Shown here piece after piece: positions 23,043-35,295 of a stretch of 64,000 nt of DNA. Location: contig JAPZLL010000001.1 of NCBI GenBank assembly GCA_036250225.1, forward strand, positions 558,001 to 622,000. The letters run 5' to 3'. Both the position numbers and the translations under genes were made by a program. The DNA is from Cercophora sp. LCS_1. Its lineage: Eukaryota; Ascomycota; Sordariomycetes; Sordariales; Lasiosphaeriaceae. Below the pieces are notes generated by a model. The model searched no databases. It had not been told where the DNA came from and worked only from the letters and a program-made list of their open reading frames with translations. Positions within the stretch are counted from its first letter, which is position 1. Every line of letters begins with the position of its first letter.

Positions 23043-26000
23043 ATGTCCGAGTTGCGCCCTCTAGAGGCCCTCCAGGCCCTGCACGGCGAGTTGCTTGCTG
23101 TGCTTCAGCACCGATTCGAAGGCTTGCAGACGCTCGAGCAGCTACTCGAGGAAAACACAAAGGCCTTCAAGAGGTTTCTCGACAAGAAGCCGCGCGACAA
23201 CGCGAGCAGGACCAGACTCGGTTCGGGTATGCATATGCACAACGGAAAACGTTGGGTCTCGGGGTATATATGCTGACGGGGCCATTTCCAATACGTTAGG
23301 CAAGATCAAGCTCGGAGACGATGGCGAAGAAGGCGAAGAGTACCAGATTAACTCGCAATTTGTCGATGATGCGCTCAGGGTCGCCGAGGAACTCGATCTT
23401 GACGAAATCGAGGCTGCGCGTATCCTGCTCGATGCCGACGCCGAGGGCGACACAGAGGTCTGGGGCCGTCCGCTCTGGGCGTGCGGCGTGCTGCGCTTCC
23501 ACCAGGAGCGGAGATTCCTCTTGGATTGCATGCGCTTGATGATTGAAATTGCGGCGGATGAGGAGCTCGACGATGGCATGCATGACGCGTTTGGCGCCCT
23601 TGTGGAGGAGAGGGTCTTTCGTGTACCCTTGCCTGGTCAGCCGCCGGCGCCGAGGGAGGATAGGATCGTTCAGAGGTGTATGAAAGGTATGGCCGGGATC
23701 AAGGAGAGGCTGCAAAAGCTGGGGGAGAAGGCTGTTGCGCAGAACTTGCTGCATCAAGCGCAGTTGATGAAGCAGATTGGCGAGCAGCAGGAGACCTGGG
23801 AGTTTTCGAGGGTCAGCTTGGTTGAGCAGCATGAGTTGCTAGCCGTCATCCTGGTGGCGGCGATCGACAAGCGACATGCCGAGGTGGCGGATTTCAAAGA
23901 GATTATTGCTGGTTTAAAGAAGGCGGACCGGTATGATCACTTGTTGGGTAAGTTGGCCTTGGTCGTATTGTCAGGGGGGCGCGCTGACGTTGCTCAGTTC
24001 ATATGTTTCCGGTTCTGGGGACGTTTGTCACAGTCTACGGATCGTCTGAGGGTATTGGGGACATGCAGGTCTCGCGGGAGCTCAATGGGATCATCTGCAA
24101 ACCGGACGACGATTCATGGACGATGCCCGCCCTCTGCGCCGCGGTGCGAGCCTGGTGGATTGCCGAGTACAGTGGCTGGTATCTCGACGACACGCCCGCT
24201 CTCAACGACCCGAACATCAACCTCGATCAGGAAGATGCCGAGAGGACAAAGCAGTTCCTTGACTCGTTGAAGGATGGTGCCTTCGACTTTATCTTGGCCG
24301 TAGCAGCCGACAGCAAAACTCAGGAGTGGCAAGACCCTACTCGATCGGAGGTGCGACAATGGCTACGACGAAAGGCTCCGCCACTAAACTCGGACTTCAA
24401 CTATCCCTTCAATGCCTTCTTCCAGAAAAGTCTCATGGTTCATCTCGAGGTTCTTATCGATGCTTCTATTTCAAACTTGCCAGACATTCTGCGCAAGCTG
24501 AGGATTGACGAGGACGAGCAACGGCAACTGAGCCAGGCGCACGAGCAGGATCTAGATCTGGAACGGTTTCTCATTATCATTGCTTACGCCTATGAGGGTC
24601 GGCCCGATGCGGCCATGTCGTTCTGGGAAGACCCGGAGAGCAACTTGGCCGGGTTCTTGCAGTGGGCCTCGCGGAGAGCGTCGACTCCCCTTGTCAGCGC
24701 ATTCTGCGAAATGCTTCAGGCGCTTTCAGACAATGATGAATGCGCCACGGCCGCCCACACCTTTTTGCTCGACGAAGGCCACCAGTCCACCGGCAAGATG
24801 AAGCGGTCCCTGTCCCTCACTTGGCATCAGGTTTTTAAGGAACTCCAGTACTTCACCGCTAAGCTCAAGGAGCGATCGAGTCCATCACAGGCACACACCC
24901 ACCGTGCTGGCAAACCGACACCCGATCAAGCGGAGACGGAACCTGAGTCGGCTTTGATGTTGGAGTGCTATTTGCGATTGATCGCCAAGCTCTGCACGGA
25001 AAGCGAGGTTGCTAGACTGAAGCTGCTCACCGACGAAGATATCCAGCTTGTTGATACCTTATTCAGGCTTTCTACCTGCACCATACCTCCACGCATGAGG
25101 GCGTGTGCATTCTACGCTCTCAAGGCACTCATGACGAGGAAGACCCAAGGGGAGTGCGATGTCATGTGGAGGTGGACTGACAACTGGCTTAACGGCGGCT
25201 TCGGACTTTTGCTCGAGATCAGCAGGGGCGCCATAGCCCCGCAAAACATGACCCCCGACATGTTGATGGAGAACATGTTGAATCAGTTCGGCAACGGATT
25301 CGACGAACCCAATGCCCTTGTGCAGTTCTTCACGTCTCTCTTTGTGCCGGTTGAGGGCTACGAAGGGCTGAATGACATCCTGCCTTTTCCGGAAGACCTG
25401 GGTGGTGCCATCCGGATGACGAGTGTCGAGATTTATGTCGACTTTATCGTGGGTCACATCTTTGGGACAAAGTCGAAGGAAATTACCGAACCTACACAGC
25501 AAAGGATTATGCGACTCAGCTGTCTAGACTTCGCCCTGACTAGCTTGACCACGTTCAACGAGGACCTTATTGTCCTGGGCAACGAGACCAACGGGATCGC
25601 GATTGACAAGGCCATCTCGACCACCGACCTGGCCACGTATGTCCGGCTACACCCGTTTGCCCGCACGATGGAGTGGATGTTCAACGAGAAGGTCATTAGC
25701 GCTCTCATGGCGACAATCCATCAGGACCCGGCTACGTTGAGCATGGCCACTCCCGATTCCCCTCTCGTTGCGAGCATCCTGCGAGCAGTGGAGCTTATCC
25801 TCAAGGTGCTCGAATTGCAGGATACCTATCTCGACCTTGTGAAACCAGCGATCAAGTCATACCTGGCTAAAAAGAAGCAGACTCGGGCTCGGCCGGCCGT
25901 GGCAAATGCAGCCTTTGGCTCGTTTGAGGATGGCATCATGAGTCACTTGACCTTGGTGGTTGATCTTGGCCGACTATGTGCCCTCCAGAATCCTCCACTA

Positions 26001-28360
26001 ACACTGGCGTGCCTGAAACTGTTGGAGAAGATCTCGACCTCCTCAAAAATCATCTCTGCTTGGAATCCCGACACCGGCATGCATGGGCACCGCAACAAAG
26101 CGATCGTCCAGTTGGAGAAGAACGGCGAAAATGAAACCATTGCCGGCACCTTGTCGGGCGAGATCTCAAGCACGCTCGACCCCATTCTCGAGGCCGAGGC
26201 GCCGAATTACTCCATCAAGATCTTCATTCTTGATTTCCTTTACGAATGCTTGAATGCGACCCCGGACAGGCCAACAATTGCACATCTGCTCCTCGGGTTT
26301 TCGTGCGAGCTCAATGCGCTCACCATCGAGCCACGAGGCGCTTTTGACACGCAAAGATCGCTGTTCCACAACCTCCTCACAATCCTCATCTCCCTCACTG
26401 TGTCCCAAGAAGACCGGGGTATCCGCGGGTATCTGGTTGGACTGAAGTACCGCATCCTGCGGGTGTTCCAGGTGCTCTGGTCCTCTCCCCTCTCCGCCCG
26501 ATTGGTCATGGAAGAGTTGAGGGAGACAAACTTTCTTTTCCATATGCTCCTGCAGGAGGTGCAAATCCAACCCGGTCTTGTCTGGGACAATATGGAGACG
26601 GCAAACCCAGAGTTCCCGCTCTCGGACGCGGCCGTGTCATACATCAATTTCTTGAACGCGCGGGGTATTGTCTTTGAATACATCGGCAAGGAGCTCTGCA
26701 GTGTCTCTCAGAAGCGGATCCCGACTATCAAGCGACAAATCTTTGACGCACTCAATGGGCAGGTCAAGATGGAGGGCGAGGAGCTGTTGAGAATACCCAA
26801 CATTTTCGACTTCTTCGATTTCCTGAGCCTCGATGGAGTCTGGGATATCCCTGTTCCCACATTCCAACACATGAAGGACCTTGATCTCAAGGCGTGTGTG
26901 GACGAGGTGCCTAATATTGGGCTTCAGTATGACATGAAGAAAGTCCAGGAAGTCCTCTCGTTGAAGCGAAACGAGGGGCGAAATACAGGGCAGGTCATTG
27001 CCCCCAAGGACCTGGCGGAAATGGAGCAAGAGGAGGCGCTGTTGGTGGAATATCTCATCTTCAGCAACCGACAACGCCAATATGCCGCCTCAAGACTGAA
27101 GCTCCTTCGCTCTTGGACTAACACCCTCCTCGTCATGTTCGAAGCGAATGAGTTTCAGGGCACACCCAAAATGGCATTCCTCCTCCAGGCTCTCCAGGGT
27201 ATCCTCCCTAGCCTAGAAGCATACTCGGCCCTCAGCGCCTCGGAAGCCTACGAACTTGCACGTGTCGCCAAGGTCCTCCTGTTCAAGCTCGACCTCATCA
27301 GCCAAGAACCAGCCGCCCCAACAGGCCTCGACAAGGAGACTTTTACCATTGGCAACCTCATTTCGGACAAGCTCTTCCAACTGTTCCAGATCTGCCTCGA
27401 CTCGATCGGGAAATGGGCCGGTAGCCCCGAGCTCCGCGCCGTCTACTACAGCATCTGCTACCGCTACCTCACAGCCGTGGTTGATAAGGCGGCCGCGGCC
27501 AAAGGAAACCGGTCAGCCAACACAGCGCGCCACCGCACGCTCAAAGCCATACACGCCCACGGCGAGCGCCTCATCAACGTCATCTGCGACGACGCCTACG
27601 GCAGTGACACCTCCTGCCAAACAGCCGCCATGGTGCTCCTCGGCGCCATGGTCCACGTTGGCCGCGCAGACGACGACACGCACGTCATCGAGGCCCTCAA
27701 CCGTCTCAACTTCATCGGTGTCCTGGTCGACAGCCTCAAGACCATCCTCAGTGATTGGCTGTCCATCATCGTCGAGGGCAATCCCGCAGCAGAACAATAC
27801 GCCGCCGCCAAGCTCTCCCTCCTCCTTCACCTCTGCCAGACCAAACAAGGCGCGAAATACGTCGTCCAAGCCAATCTCTTCCGCGCCCTAGAACTTTCGA
27901 ATGTCTTTGCCGCTGATCCAGAACTTGAAATCGACCCAACAAATTTCGCCGCGCTCGAGAAACATTACTCCCTCCTCGTCAGCCTCGCGCGCATCGTTGG
28001 GGCTGCTGTCCTCGCCAGAGGCGCACATAATATTCCGCAGGGGAGGCGATTCCTCACGCAGCATCGCATGCTCGTCGTGCATGCGCTCAAGCGAAGCGCG
28101 GGGATAGGTATCCTCGGCGGACCGGAGACGGCGCTGGGACGGACGGGGGGGAACAAGGAGCAGGAGAAGCTGGAGGAGCAGATTGAGGAGTTGGCTGAGG
28201 CGTTTATGGTGTTGATTACGGCGACTGGGTTCTTGGAGGTATGTCTCTCCCCTTCTCCATAATGACTTTCGCAATGAAACTGACTGGTGACAAGTTTGAG
28301 AATGATACCGCGCCGGCGGAAAAACCAAGGGGCATATCTTCGTCGACGTTGTTTCATTAG
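23043..28360 (+). CDS. NUP192: Nucleoporin Nup192 (Nup205/Nup188 family)
   Basis: Four exons, 23043..23226, 23300..23947, 23998..28238 and 28295..28360, give about 1712 aa. The protein is a large alpha-helical solenoid matching fungal Nup192 along its length, for example RPLWACGVLRFHQER near the N-terminus, SFWEDPESNLAGFLQWASRR, RLSCLDFALTSLTTFNEDLIVLG in the middle, ELCSVSQKRIPTIKRQIFDAL, and NVICDDAYGSDT toward the C-terminus. Nup192 is a scaffold of the inner ring of the nuclear pore complex and binds Nic96 and Nup53. The last exon has only 22 codons and is supported by an in-frame acidic tail (FENDTAPAEKP) after GFLE. Introns are 73, 50 and 56 nt. No lesion was seen. Confidence 0.95.
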
Positions 28361-29140
28361 GACGGTGTGGTGCGGTGCGGTTCGTGTAATCGCTGTTGTC
28401 GCTTGTCGTTGTTGATGTTAGGCTCTACCGGCTACGGCTGGATTGGTGGAATTGAAACTGTGTATATCCCGGTTGGCGTTTTTTGTGCTGTCTGTATCTG
28501 TGCCCGCCCGTGTCTCTTATAGAAAGTGGCATCTGATTATCGGCTATGCATGTGATTGGGAATCATAAATCAAAGTTTGTGAAGCGTGGACGTTGCTGTT
28601 GCATTGCGATATATGGGGTGTTTGAAGGGGGGATGGAGCGGAGTGTACATAGACTTGGACGAACTAGTAAGGATGCGGTGTAAGTGCCTCCGGGCCTTTG
28701 AATGTGTTTTGGTGTATGTGGCGAGGATGAGCGATGTGCTACAAGGTATAAAGGAGGTTATAACGTCCAACCGGCCTTTAGAGGTGTAGGGCGGTATTCT
28801 TAAAACACCCGGTTCTGAATATAAGGCTTGGGGGAGTCTTAGATAATCACTTGACTATAGGTGTATCTAGTTAGGATTCCCTAGGCAGGTACTGATACCA
28901 TTTATAACTAGGTAGGGAGATACGAATACCCAGGCGTAACCCCCGAGTCTCAGCCCATTTTAACATTAGGATACTTCACCCTCACCACCTGGCCATTAGA
29001 TTCGTGTACCATCCAAGCCCTATCTTCCAAATGCTCCCAGACCCCTTCTTAAACTCGTAGTCAACTCGCCACCGAGGACACCCCGTAACAGGTTCACCAA
29101 GCCCCCGAAACGTGGTTGTCTACTAGTATTCACCCGCTTC
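28361..29140. other. Convergent 3' region
   Basis: About 0.8 kb between the 3' ends of NUP192 and the isochorismatase-like gene. Around 28790-28960 it is AT-richer, with several TAGGT/CTAGG motifs, but I could not define a repeat unit. No gene was called. Confidence 0.4.
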
Positions 29141-30047
29141 TTACAGTGGCAAATCCGTCTCGCCAGGCAAGAGCGTTCCATTCTCGATAGCAGCGCGATG
29201 AGCCCGCACCACCATGGCGGACGCAGGGAACCACTTGTCAAGATAGGGGAAAAGCTCTTTAGCGCCAGGGGTATTGCGCCAGTCGCGCATGAGATCACCC
29301 AGAATGGCAAAGTACGAAACGACATTGACGCCCGCCCGAAGCATTTGGTAGTTGGCGATATCGCGAACCTTTTTTTTTTTTTTTTTAGCAAGTGTGTCAG
29401 ATATTTCTGTTGGTTGGGGGTACTTGGTTCATGAAGGAGGGCTTACCGCTGGTGACGAAGTGCCAGATGCTTCGAGACACGCCCAGACAGAGTATCCCTC
29501 GGCGCGCAGCGAGCGAGCGAGGAAGGCCGTGCAGACCTCGGTCACGATACCAGCGAGGATGACTTGCCTCTTACCCGTAGCGTTGAGGGCTGCGCGGAAT
29601 TCGGCGCTATCCCAGGCGTTGACTTCGCCTTGGCGCTGAATGACGGGTGCATTTGGGTAAAAGTCTAGGATTTCGCTGGGCGTGAGGCCGTTTGGTCCGT
29701 TCTGGGCAGAGGTCGTGATGATCACGGGGATGCTGGGGAAAGCAGTGGCGATGGAAGCGAAGGCCAGGATGTTGTGTCTGTAGGCGGTGGGATCCCAGTC
29801 TCTGACGAGGGAGAAGAGGCCTTCTTGGATGTCGACGATTACCAGCACCTGACACGGTCAGTTTTGTTTGGCTGTTGGGACATGCGGACGTACAGCCTTG
29901 TCCTTGTCGAGTCTCTCCCAGGGATAGCCTGTAGGTGAAGTCGGAAAAGCGTCTTCTGGAAGGATGATGAGAATTCTTACTGTCGGCAAGCGCACTGCCA
30001 GCCATTAAGGCGGCAGAGAGAAGCGCAGAAGCGAATCCAAACTTCAT
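29141..30047 (-). CDS. Secreted isochorismatase-like hydrolase
   Basis: Four exons, complement(29141..29368, 29447..29848, 29894..29928, 29981..30047), give about 243 aa. Exon 1 encodes a clear signal peptide (MKFGFASALLSAALMAGSALA, likely cut after ALA). The body is an isochorismatase fold of the YcaC type: catalytic Asp in VLVIVDIQEG (about residue 40) and the nucleophilic Cys in LAGIVTEVC (about residue 140), with INAW-like VNAWD before it. Members hydrolyse diverse substrates, and some fungal isochorismatases act on plant isochorismate to reduce salicylate; that role here is speculation. Introns are 52, 45 and 78 nt. The last intron ends in a run of 17 A followed by G with no pyrimidine tract, which is unusual. 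Confidence 0.85.
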
Positions 30048-31846
30048 CGTGAGGTTTTTGCTGGTTCTTCGAGTGTGACCTAACAACTGAGAGACTCACA
30101 ACGTGTTGAAGGCTGTGCCTGTGGTGACAAGAATGAAAGCATCACCTGGCGGTTTGGATGGCCATTTTATACTCATCAACACCAGGCTCCAAACCGGTCA
30201 CCGTCCGCAAGCGGAGGACTCGTGGTCTATCACAGCTTCTCTATTCGCCCGACTGCTTACCGATTCCACAGGCACCGCACTTCTTCCCGGCGCTAGGATC
30301 TCGTAGTTGGGCTTGAATCAAGAGAGTCGGTGAGCATGGTACATTGGAAATTGTTTACTCGGCGTCATCATCGCCGACGAAGTGCGGGGAGTGCAGGCAC
30401 CCAAGCGGGACGATATTTCAAAGCATTACCAGTCGGCCAAGGTAATGATGAGTGGGGTTGCACGAGCAGCGTTTTGTTGGTGTTGATAATGCTTTAGCAT
30501 CAGCAACCATTCCCAAGAGTAGAAGTCATCGAGCGCGCCGGCATCTGGACGGCTCAACGTGGACACAGCCGGGAACCTTGTGCATCCGGTTCCGAGGTTC
30601 TCGCTGCAAAGAGCAGCTGGCAATGTCATCTGAGAGGTCCCTTTTACGATGTATTTGAGCATGGCTGATTCAGCAACCCGTGATGTTGCGTCCGACGTTG
30701 CACCAGCGGAGGTTTGACCAGGTTTCCCGCCTAAAGCTCCATTCTGCCAAGTAGTAGGTAAGCATTGGAATACCTTTGTCATCCTAGATCCTTTGATACA
30801 ACCTACAGTCGCAGCAAGGAGAAATGCGGCGCCCTCTCTCGGGCTTTCCCCCTCTGCCATTTGTTAGCCAACCATATATCAGCCTGGCGAGTGCCTCTTG
30901 ATCTATTGTTGGCCTCCAGTACCTACCGCGATGCCGCAGTAACTTGGGCCGGTCCCGTCATCTCGACGATAACCCGGCGATCCACAGGCGACGTAATCCT
31001 CAACTGCTCGTCATCCAGACAAGAGATAAGGTTTTGGAAGAAGTCCAGCAGCCAACCTTCAAGACCCAAGCGAGCAGCGTGGGGGAAGGGAAAACTCCAT
31101 TTAGGCGTGACATTTTGGGCCGACCCGACGTCGTGAGGCTAGCGCCATCGCCTACTCCCGCCAGTGCCTCGGGGCTGTCCTGCCTTTGCCGACCATGCGG
31201 TTGAGTGTTGCAGTCCGCAACTGCCTCACCATCCTGGTGGGTTCTGGGGAAGGCAGCTCCACCCGGTTCAAGCTTGCACTTGCCCATCGCAAAGAGGATC
31301 GGATGCCAAAGGTCTAGCCAGGCTTGGCATGAAACAATGCAGGGATTTGCTCGAAGATCGTCGACCTTGTTTCTCGATTTTTTCTCGTTCCTGTTGTCGC
31401 CGCCCCCTTTGGCGGCAGTCCTGCGACAGCTCTCTGACACGCTGCAGGGGTGAATGCCCCGCCCAAAGCCGTGCTCAAGACTCCTCAACGCTTCCCCGCG
31501 CCGCATTCAACCGCCGTCTGTTTTTAATCAAGGAAAATCAACCAACCGTCTTGGGTCCCAGACGCTTGCAAGGGACCGCGTAAGTGACAATCTACGGAAT
31601 TGGCCTGTTGTCGCCCAGCTTTGTCCAGCTCCCCGGTCCAGCCTCGGGTTTCCTCTGGTTTGAGTTTGGTGGGCGCCTGCACCAGCTGTCCCGTCCGTGT
31701 ACGGGAAGGAGTCAACCAGGACACGGTTCCTTCTTCAATGTGTCCCTCCTCGATGATTTAAAGTGCCGGGTGATCGCTATTTTTCCAAGCTCTTGTCCCG
31801 TCTTCTTGGTTGTGTCCCCTCTTCTTGGTAGCTGTGCTCGCCCAAG
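30048..31846. other. Divergent intergenic region
   Basis: About 1.8 kb between the divergent isochorismatase-like and SET-domain genes. Frames of up to about 170 codons (for example minus 31000-31506) show no domain and are not supported. The part from 31600 is pyrimidine-rich and probably contains the SET gene leader. Confidence 0.4.
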
Positions 31847-33304
31847 ATGAAGCTCAGCCAGCTGGTCCCCTTTTATGCTGCCGCAGTGCTCGCGCACGGC
31901 ACAGGCAGCGACCATGATCATGATCATCACCACCAGCATGCTCATCCCGACACAGGCGCCGTTTGCGGGCCTGGAGCGCTTCCCGCCAATGGCGACTCCA
32001 CCTGCCAGCCAGACACGAATCTCGTCCAACCCGACCTTTTCGAACAAGCTCAAAAACCGGTAGCAACGGAATATCTCCAGGTGGTAGACTTCAAGTGTCC
32101 CAATGGGACGAATTGCGAGCATGCGCATAAGCATGCGTGGACGCACTCGGAGCCGTGTTTTATGGGGTCGAAGACGGGCATCGACTACTGCGTGTTCACC
32201 GATACCCAATTCGCGGATGGCCGGGGAACCTCATTCGTCATGACCCGGCGAAGAGCCGATTATCTGGCGACAAATCCAGCATTTACCGACCCGAACTTTG
32301 TCCACGGCATCAACCAGGACCTCGTGCGAACGATTCCGGCCGTGTACGACAAGAAGGAGTTCCCCGGCAAGGGGTGGGGCCTTGTCGCCAACCAGCTCAT
32401 CCGGCGCGGAGACCTCATCATGGCCAACACGGCGACGCTCATGATTGACTATCGGGCTTTTAACGAACTTACTCGCGATCAGTACAAGGAGCTGCAGCTG
32501 AACGCGGTCAATTACCTGCCCGAGGCTCACCGGAACCACTTTCTCAACCTGTCGACCCACGGGCACACATTTGAGCGGCAGATCGATCTCGTGGAGAAGA
32601 TTAGTGAGACAAATGCCTTCGACATTGATCCCGACGCCGATGACGAGGAGCAGGAGCACGGCTTCTTCGTGGTCTTCCCCGAAATCGCCCGCTTCAACCA
32701 TGACTGCCGCCCTAATGCCGATTATTACTTTGAGCATTCATCGCTCACGCAGTATATCCATGCTACGCGCGATATCCAGCCTGGTGAGGAGTTGACTCTG
32801 TCATACATCAACCCTATCATGCTTCGCGAAGCCCGCTTGCGCAAGCTGAACCGTAACTGGGGCTTCAAGTGCGCCTGCCACAGTTGCACCCAGGACAAGG
32901 CCCAGGCCGAAGCTTCCGATTTTCGCATCCGGCAGATCAAGAGCGTCCGGAGCAAGCTTCGGGACTGGAAAGCCAAGAGCCCTGCAACACCCAAGATGGC
33001 CGAGCTCTACATCAGCCTCTATGAGCAGGAACGATTGTGGGGTGGCATCTACAATGCATATGCGTTCGCCGCACTCGAGTACAACGCTGTTGGCGACCCC
33101 TGGTCGGCGATCAAGTATGCGCTTTTGGCAGTTGAATGGGGCATCCCTATCGTTGGTGTCAGCTCTGCAGATGTCAAGGAGATGAAGAAGCTCGCCGAGG
33201 ACCCATGGGAGCACTGGAGCTGGAATTTGCGAAATAAGAGACGGAGCGGATTTACGAAGGATGAAGACAGCGAGGACGACTCGGATGACGAAGATGATGA
33301 TTAA
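31847..33304 (+). CDS. SET-domain protein with signal peptide and His-rich N-terminus
   Basis: A single exon encodes 485 aa. It begins with a probable signal peptide (MKLSQLVPFYAAAVLA) directly followed by a stretch with HDHDHHHQHAH, a potential metal-binding segment, and a Cys-containing region up to about residue 110. The SET domain spans about residues 170-325: KGWGLVANQLIRRGDLI, then the FNHDCRPNADYYF signature (NHxCxPN) and GEELTLSYINP, followed by a post-SET-like FKCACHSC that could bind zinc. The C-terminus is a helical region of the type seen in Smyd/SET5 proteins and an Asp/Glu/Ser tail. SET domains methylate lysines using S-adenosylmethionine. The signal peptide would place it in the secretory path, which is odd for a histone methyltransferase. 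No in-frame alternative ATG gives a clearly cytosolic start before residue 110. Confidence 0.88.
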   Translation: MKLSQLVPFYAAAVLAHGTGSDHDHDHHHQHAHPDTGAVCGPGALPANGDSTCQPDTNLVQPDLFEQAQKPVATEYLQVVDFKCPNGTNCEHAHKHAWTHSEPCFMGSKTGIDYCVFTDTQFADGRGTSFVMTRRRADYLATNPAFTDPNFVHGINQDLVRTIPAVYDKKEFPGKGWGLVANQLIRRGDLIMANTATLMIDYRAFNELTRDQYKELQLNAVNYLPEAHRNHFLNLSTHGHTFERQIDLVEKISETNAFDIDPDADDEEQEHGFFVVFPEIARFNHDCRPNADYYFEHSSLTQYIHATRDIQPGEELTLSYINPIMLREARLRKLNRNWGFKCACHSCTQDKAQAEASDFRIRQIKSVRSKLRDWKAKSPATPKMAELYISLYEQERLWGGIYNAYAFAALEYNAVGDPWSAIKYALLAVEWGIPIVGVSSADVKEMKKLAEDPWEHWSWNLRNKRRSGFTKDEDSEDDSDDEDDD

Positions 33305-34479
33305 AGCGAGGGCTTAGATGCGGCGGGCCGTGTGTGTATGTATATAGGGAGGCGTTTTGCGGAAACCCGGAGAAATGGGCGTCCGGGGTACCAGCGTTTG
33401 GATTGAATATACTTTTGAGTATCAGCCTTCTACAAGTCTTTGATAACGTCGATTGGTGATCATGGTGTGGCTAACCCGTGCCGGGAGACGTATACATGGC
33501 ATCTCAGGACGAGATGCCACCGAGAAAATAAAGGGCATGCTGGCACTTGCTGCCTTTGACCATCACATTACGGAAATTGCCTAGTCTGAATCGTTGCCTC
33601 ATTTTCGTAGCAGCGAACCACAACCTTGGAGCAAGCGGGTATAGAACGCGATGTACGGTTAAACTTGAGCAACTCGAGTCAAAGTCCGCTTCTTGAATTG
33701 AACGTTGAAGCTCTAAACTCGATCGAGGCAAGCTCGTCAGCGACCAGAACGTCGCAAAGAACTCGGAAGCTATAATAAGGCTCACGAGTAGCAAAGCTAC
33801 CATTACAGCGGCTCGCGCAAATTCTCGGTTTCGTCGGAATGATCATGAAAACACGGGTTCAGAGTTGTGGGGAAGAGTCTCCCGAACCTCTTCAGGCACT
33901 CGTTGTCCGTTGCACACGACGGGTGCACGCACACAAAACGGCATCCGCCCAACACGAAGCCGTTGAGAGAAAGTGCCGCTGGTGGAAAAGGCTGGTTGCC
34001 CTGGACAAGAAACCCATTCAAGTGCTTTGCAAAGAGGTAGGTTCCCTGAACACCACCTGTCACGTGCAGGATCGCAACAGGGGAAACAGATTTTTTTTGA
34101 AATCGGTCGCCATCTGCCTCATCCTCGTTGAATTATTGATCATTTTAGCTGTAGTCTATATACCCACGGCTGTGAAGCGCATGGGGCCAAGTGTTGCGTG
34201 CTTGGCTGAGGGCAGAGAGAGACGGAAGTTGAGGAGCGTAACCCCGGAATGAGTACGAGCATGCGGAGTACCGGAATTGGGAATGGGGGCGTTAAACTTC
34301 CTGTCCGAAGATGAGCGCTTGGGTGTGGGGAAGATGGGGAGATCTTGCGTGATGAGCTCGAACGTTGGGGTTGGGTTGTTCGCGTCGACTTCACGGGGGA
34401 GGTGCCAAGCCCAGGCCCTCTCGGTCTGCCTGACCTTGTAGACCACCAACCCGCAGTCGCGTCTCAAAAGAGCTCTCTG
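33305..34479. other. Intergenic region with two weak minus-strand frames
   Basis: The region is 1.2 kb. An ATG at 33803 (minus) opens a 99-codon frame with a signal-peptide-like start (MVALLLVSLIIASEFFATFWS). Directly upstream, a frame ending at the same TAATG (33803-33805) runs back to about 34130 without an ATG and contains several cysteines (GGCRFVCVHPSC). They could be two small proteins, one spliced secreted protein, or chance. I see no family match and call no gene. Confidence 0.3.
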
Positions 34480-34899
34480 CTAAACGACCGCCGCATCTCC
34501 ACCGAAGGCAGCCCCACCCCTTGCTTGGCGTCCCGTAGCATCCCCGCCACGGGCGCTCCCGCCATGCGCAACCGCACCGTCGGTAACGGAGGCGGTGGCG
34601 TGGCCGCCATAGGCGTCTCCAGCCTGAGCTCTGTCGCCGCTTACATCACCGCCCCGAGCGTCACCGCCCCGAGCTCTGGCGAACCGGTCTCGAACAGCGG
34701 TGCCCAGTTGCCCGACTGGGGACTTTGGGTATTTCCAGGCGCAGAAACTGATTATTGCGCTAAGTAGAGCTAGGACGCCCGAGGGGACACCGACCGCGAT
34801 GCCGACGATGTCCGAAGTGCCCAGCACCCCCCCTAGCTTCTCGCCGATCCCCGTTTCGTTGAGGGTAGTAGGTGTCTGGGTGGGCGTTGTTGATGACAT
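34480..34899 (-). CDS. Small single-pass membrane protein with GGDAx repeats
   Basis: A single exon encodes 139 aa from ATG 34899. A Thr/Ser-rich N-terminus with one NET sequon precedes one membrane helix at about residues 30-53 (IVGIAVGVPSGVLALLSAII), followed by a basic stop-transfer segment (WKYPKSP, then RDRFARAR). The rest is a glycine/alanine repeat with a strict five-residue step (GGDAR, GGDVS, GDRAQ, AGDAY, GGHAT and so on, 12 units) ending in VV. The charge pattern suggests the repeat is cytosolic. I recognise no named family. The same five-residue period recurs in the genes at 41964 and 44208. Its function is unknown. Confidence 0.7.
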   Translation of the reverse strand: MSSTTPTQTPTTLNETGIGEKLGGVLGTSDIVGIAVGVPSGVLALLSAIISFCAWKYPKSPVGQLGTAVRDRFARARGGDARGGDVSGDRAQAGDAYGGHATASVTDGAVAHGGSARGGDATGRQARGGAAFGGDAAVV

Positions 34900-35295
34900 T
34901 GCGCTGGTCTGGTTGCCATGTGGGGGACGGTAGAGTCAGTCAGCAAAGCCTGGGAAGGTGGGGGGGACGGGATTCCCCAGCGAGAGGATGGCGCTGTCCA
35001 TTGAATTGGGAGCTTCCGCTGAAAGAAAGAGAACCTCACACACCTAGGTTGGGTCGGCGGTTCTTCTGGGTGTTACGGTCTTCTCGCTCTGTAGAAGCCC
35101 TGATCATATACATCTAAGCGCTGCTTGAGGTTTCGGGAACTGGGTATCTGGACCGCCGAACTGGGAACGGATTGGGGTACGTGTCAGTTGCTCTCCCGCT
35201 TTGGCAACCCGGCTGCAGATACAGCAGGGTTGAGGCGCTGCGGCGGGCGCCACGGGCCAGCAACTAGGGAGTCCACGTTCTGATGCAAAAGAAGT
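34900..35295. other. Spacer in accessory island
   Basis: About 0.4 kb upstream of the membrane repeat gene. No coding frame or RNA gene was seen. It runs directly into the dispersed repeat that starts at 35296. Confidence 0.4.
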
